Source: Acidobacteriota bacterium (GTDB lineage Bacteria; Acidobacteriota; Polarisedimenticolia; Gp22-AA2). From it: 5,990 nucleotides of DNA. The notes under the pieces were generated by a model, which made no database searches, was not told where the DNA came from, and worked only from the letters and a program-made list of their open reading frames with translations. How positions within the stretch are numbered: position 1 is the stretch's first letter; each line of letters opens with the position of its first letter. Positions 5,622 to 5,990 of this stretch are shown piece after piece. Location of the stretch: the NCBI GenBank assembly GCA_016177515.1, contig JACOUZ010000309.1, positions 1 through 5,990 on the forward strand. Reading direction: 5' to 3'. The position numbers and the translations under genes are program-made.

Positions 5622-5990
5622 TCAGGGCGAGGGCGGAATCTCGTAGATGTAGTAGGCGTGCCCGACGACGGCGGCCGGCGGCCTGTCGAGGAGCCAGTTG
5701 CCGGCGCCCTCCCCGTGACGGGGCCGCAGCCGGCCGATCGTCCGGGCCAGGATGTGGGCGCTGACAGCGTAGGTCCCCGGTGACGGCCCCCGCTCCAGAT
5801 CCTCCACGGTGACGCGGATCGCATCGATGCCGTAGCTCTCGTGGCGGATGCTCCCGAAGTAGCCGAGGCGCAGGATCCCCTTCGGCGGGTGCTTCGCCAG
5901 CCAGGCCCGCAGCTGATACATTCCCTGTCCCCAGTCGACGTTGCTGTCGTCAAACCAGAGAGGCCCGCAGCGCGTGCCGCCGTCGAGGCC
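5622..5990 (-). CDS. C-terminal part of a membrane glycosyltransferase (GT39/PMT-like), 5' partial
   Basis: The frame is open to the right edge: before the ATG at 5921 it reads GLDGGTRCGPLWFDDSNVDWGQG, so that ATG is internal and the gene starts outside the window. The 122 visible residues match the C-terminal periplasmic region I know from bacterial glycosyltransferase-39/dolichyl-phosphate-mannose-type proteins: DDSNVDWGQGMYQLRAWL, then LRLGYFGS with an IRHESYGID region, PGTYAVSAHIL, and the end VGHAYYIYEIPP. Such enzymes use lipid-linked sugars to modify proteins or envelope glycans on the outer side of the inner membrane; the catalytic N-terminal Asp motif and membrane helices would lie beyond the edge, so activity cannot be judged. 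The stop is 36 bases upstream of the barrel's GTG (24 before the CTG), consistent with co-transcription. It has no evident metal-related role and may only be an operon neighbour. Confidence 0.75.
   Translation of the reverse strand, partial: GLDGGTRCGPLWFDDSNVDWGQGMYQLRAWLAKHPPKGILRLGYFGSIRHESYGIDAIRVTVEDLERGPSPGTYAVSAHILARTIGRLRPRHGEGAGNWLLDRPPAAVVGHAYYIYEIPPSP

Noticed and set aside
4980..5783. 267-codon plus-strand open frame antisense to the barrel and glycosyltransferase genes
   Set aside because: Arg/Gly-rich low-complexity translation and no signal or domain; explained by GC bias opposite real genes.
5594..5953. 119-codon minus-strand open frame overlapping the glycosyltransferase tail
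   Set aside because: Different frame from the DDSNVDWGQ...YIYEIPP sequence; Ser/Thr/Arg-rich with no family resemblance.

Overview
The window is high-GC, densely coded bacterial DNA with no RNA genes, mobile elements or CRISPR arrays that I could see. Two gene blocks face each other. The plus-strand block is a Gram-negative copper/silver efflux locus: the 3' part of a CusB-type periplasmic adaptor gene, a complete CusA-type RND pump gene, and a small cysteine-rich NosL/YHS-like lipoprotein gene. The minus-strand block holds the 3' end of a membrane glycosyltransferase-like gene followed by an uncharacterised outer-membrane beta-barrel protein gene. An RND adaptor, a lipoprotein and an outer-membrane barrel together require a two-membrane cell. 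The base composition and protein style would fit Acidobacteriota or a similar environmental phylum, but that placement is a guess.

Layout. Bases 1-554: CusB-like adaptor, cut at its 5' end. Bases 554-3820: CusA-like pump, overlapping the adaptor stop in TGATG, so the two are surely co-translated. Bases 3821-3891: a short intergenic spacer with a perfect TATAAT, a perfect 10-bp inverted repeat and a GGAG ribosome-binding site, which looks like a separate control point for the next gene. Bases 3892-4380: the lipoprotein. Bases 4317-5585, minus strand: the beta-barrel, whose 3' end overlaps the lipoprotein gene tail to tail by 64 bp. Bases 5622-5990, minus strand: C-terminus of a glycosyltransferase-39-like protein running off the window. 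No gene-free stretch is longer than about 70 bases.

How the genes may work together. CusA keeps the three periplasmic methionines that bind Cu(I)/Ag(I) in E. coli CusA and also the proton-relay residues, so the pump is probably an active Cu/Ag exporter fed and docked by the CusB-like adaptor. The outer-membrane CusC/TolC partner is not in the window and is presumably upstream. The lipoprotein has nine cysteines arranged like a YHS/TRASH plus NosL metal-binding protein and could handle copper in the periplasm. The barrel has conserved-looking His/Asp motifs (HPHD, AHHNQDSTH) and an HMHH tail. A role in the same metal response is an inference from position only.
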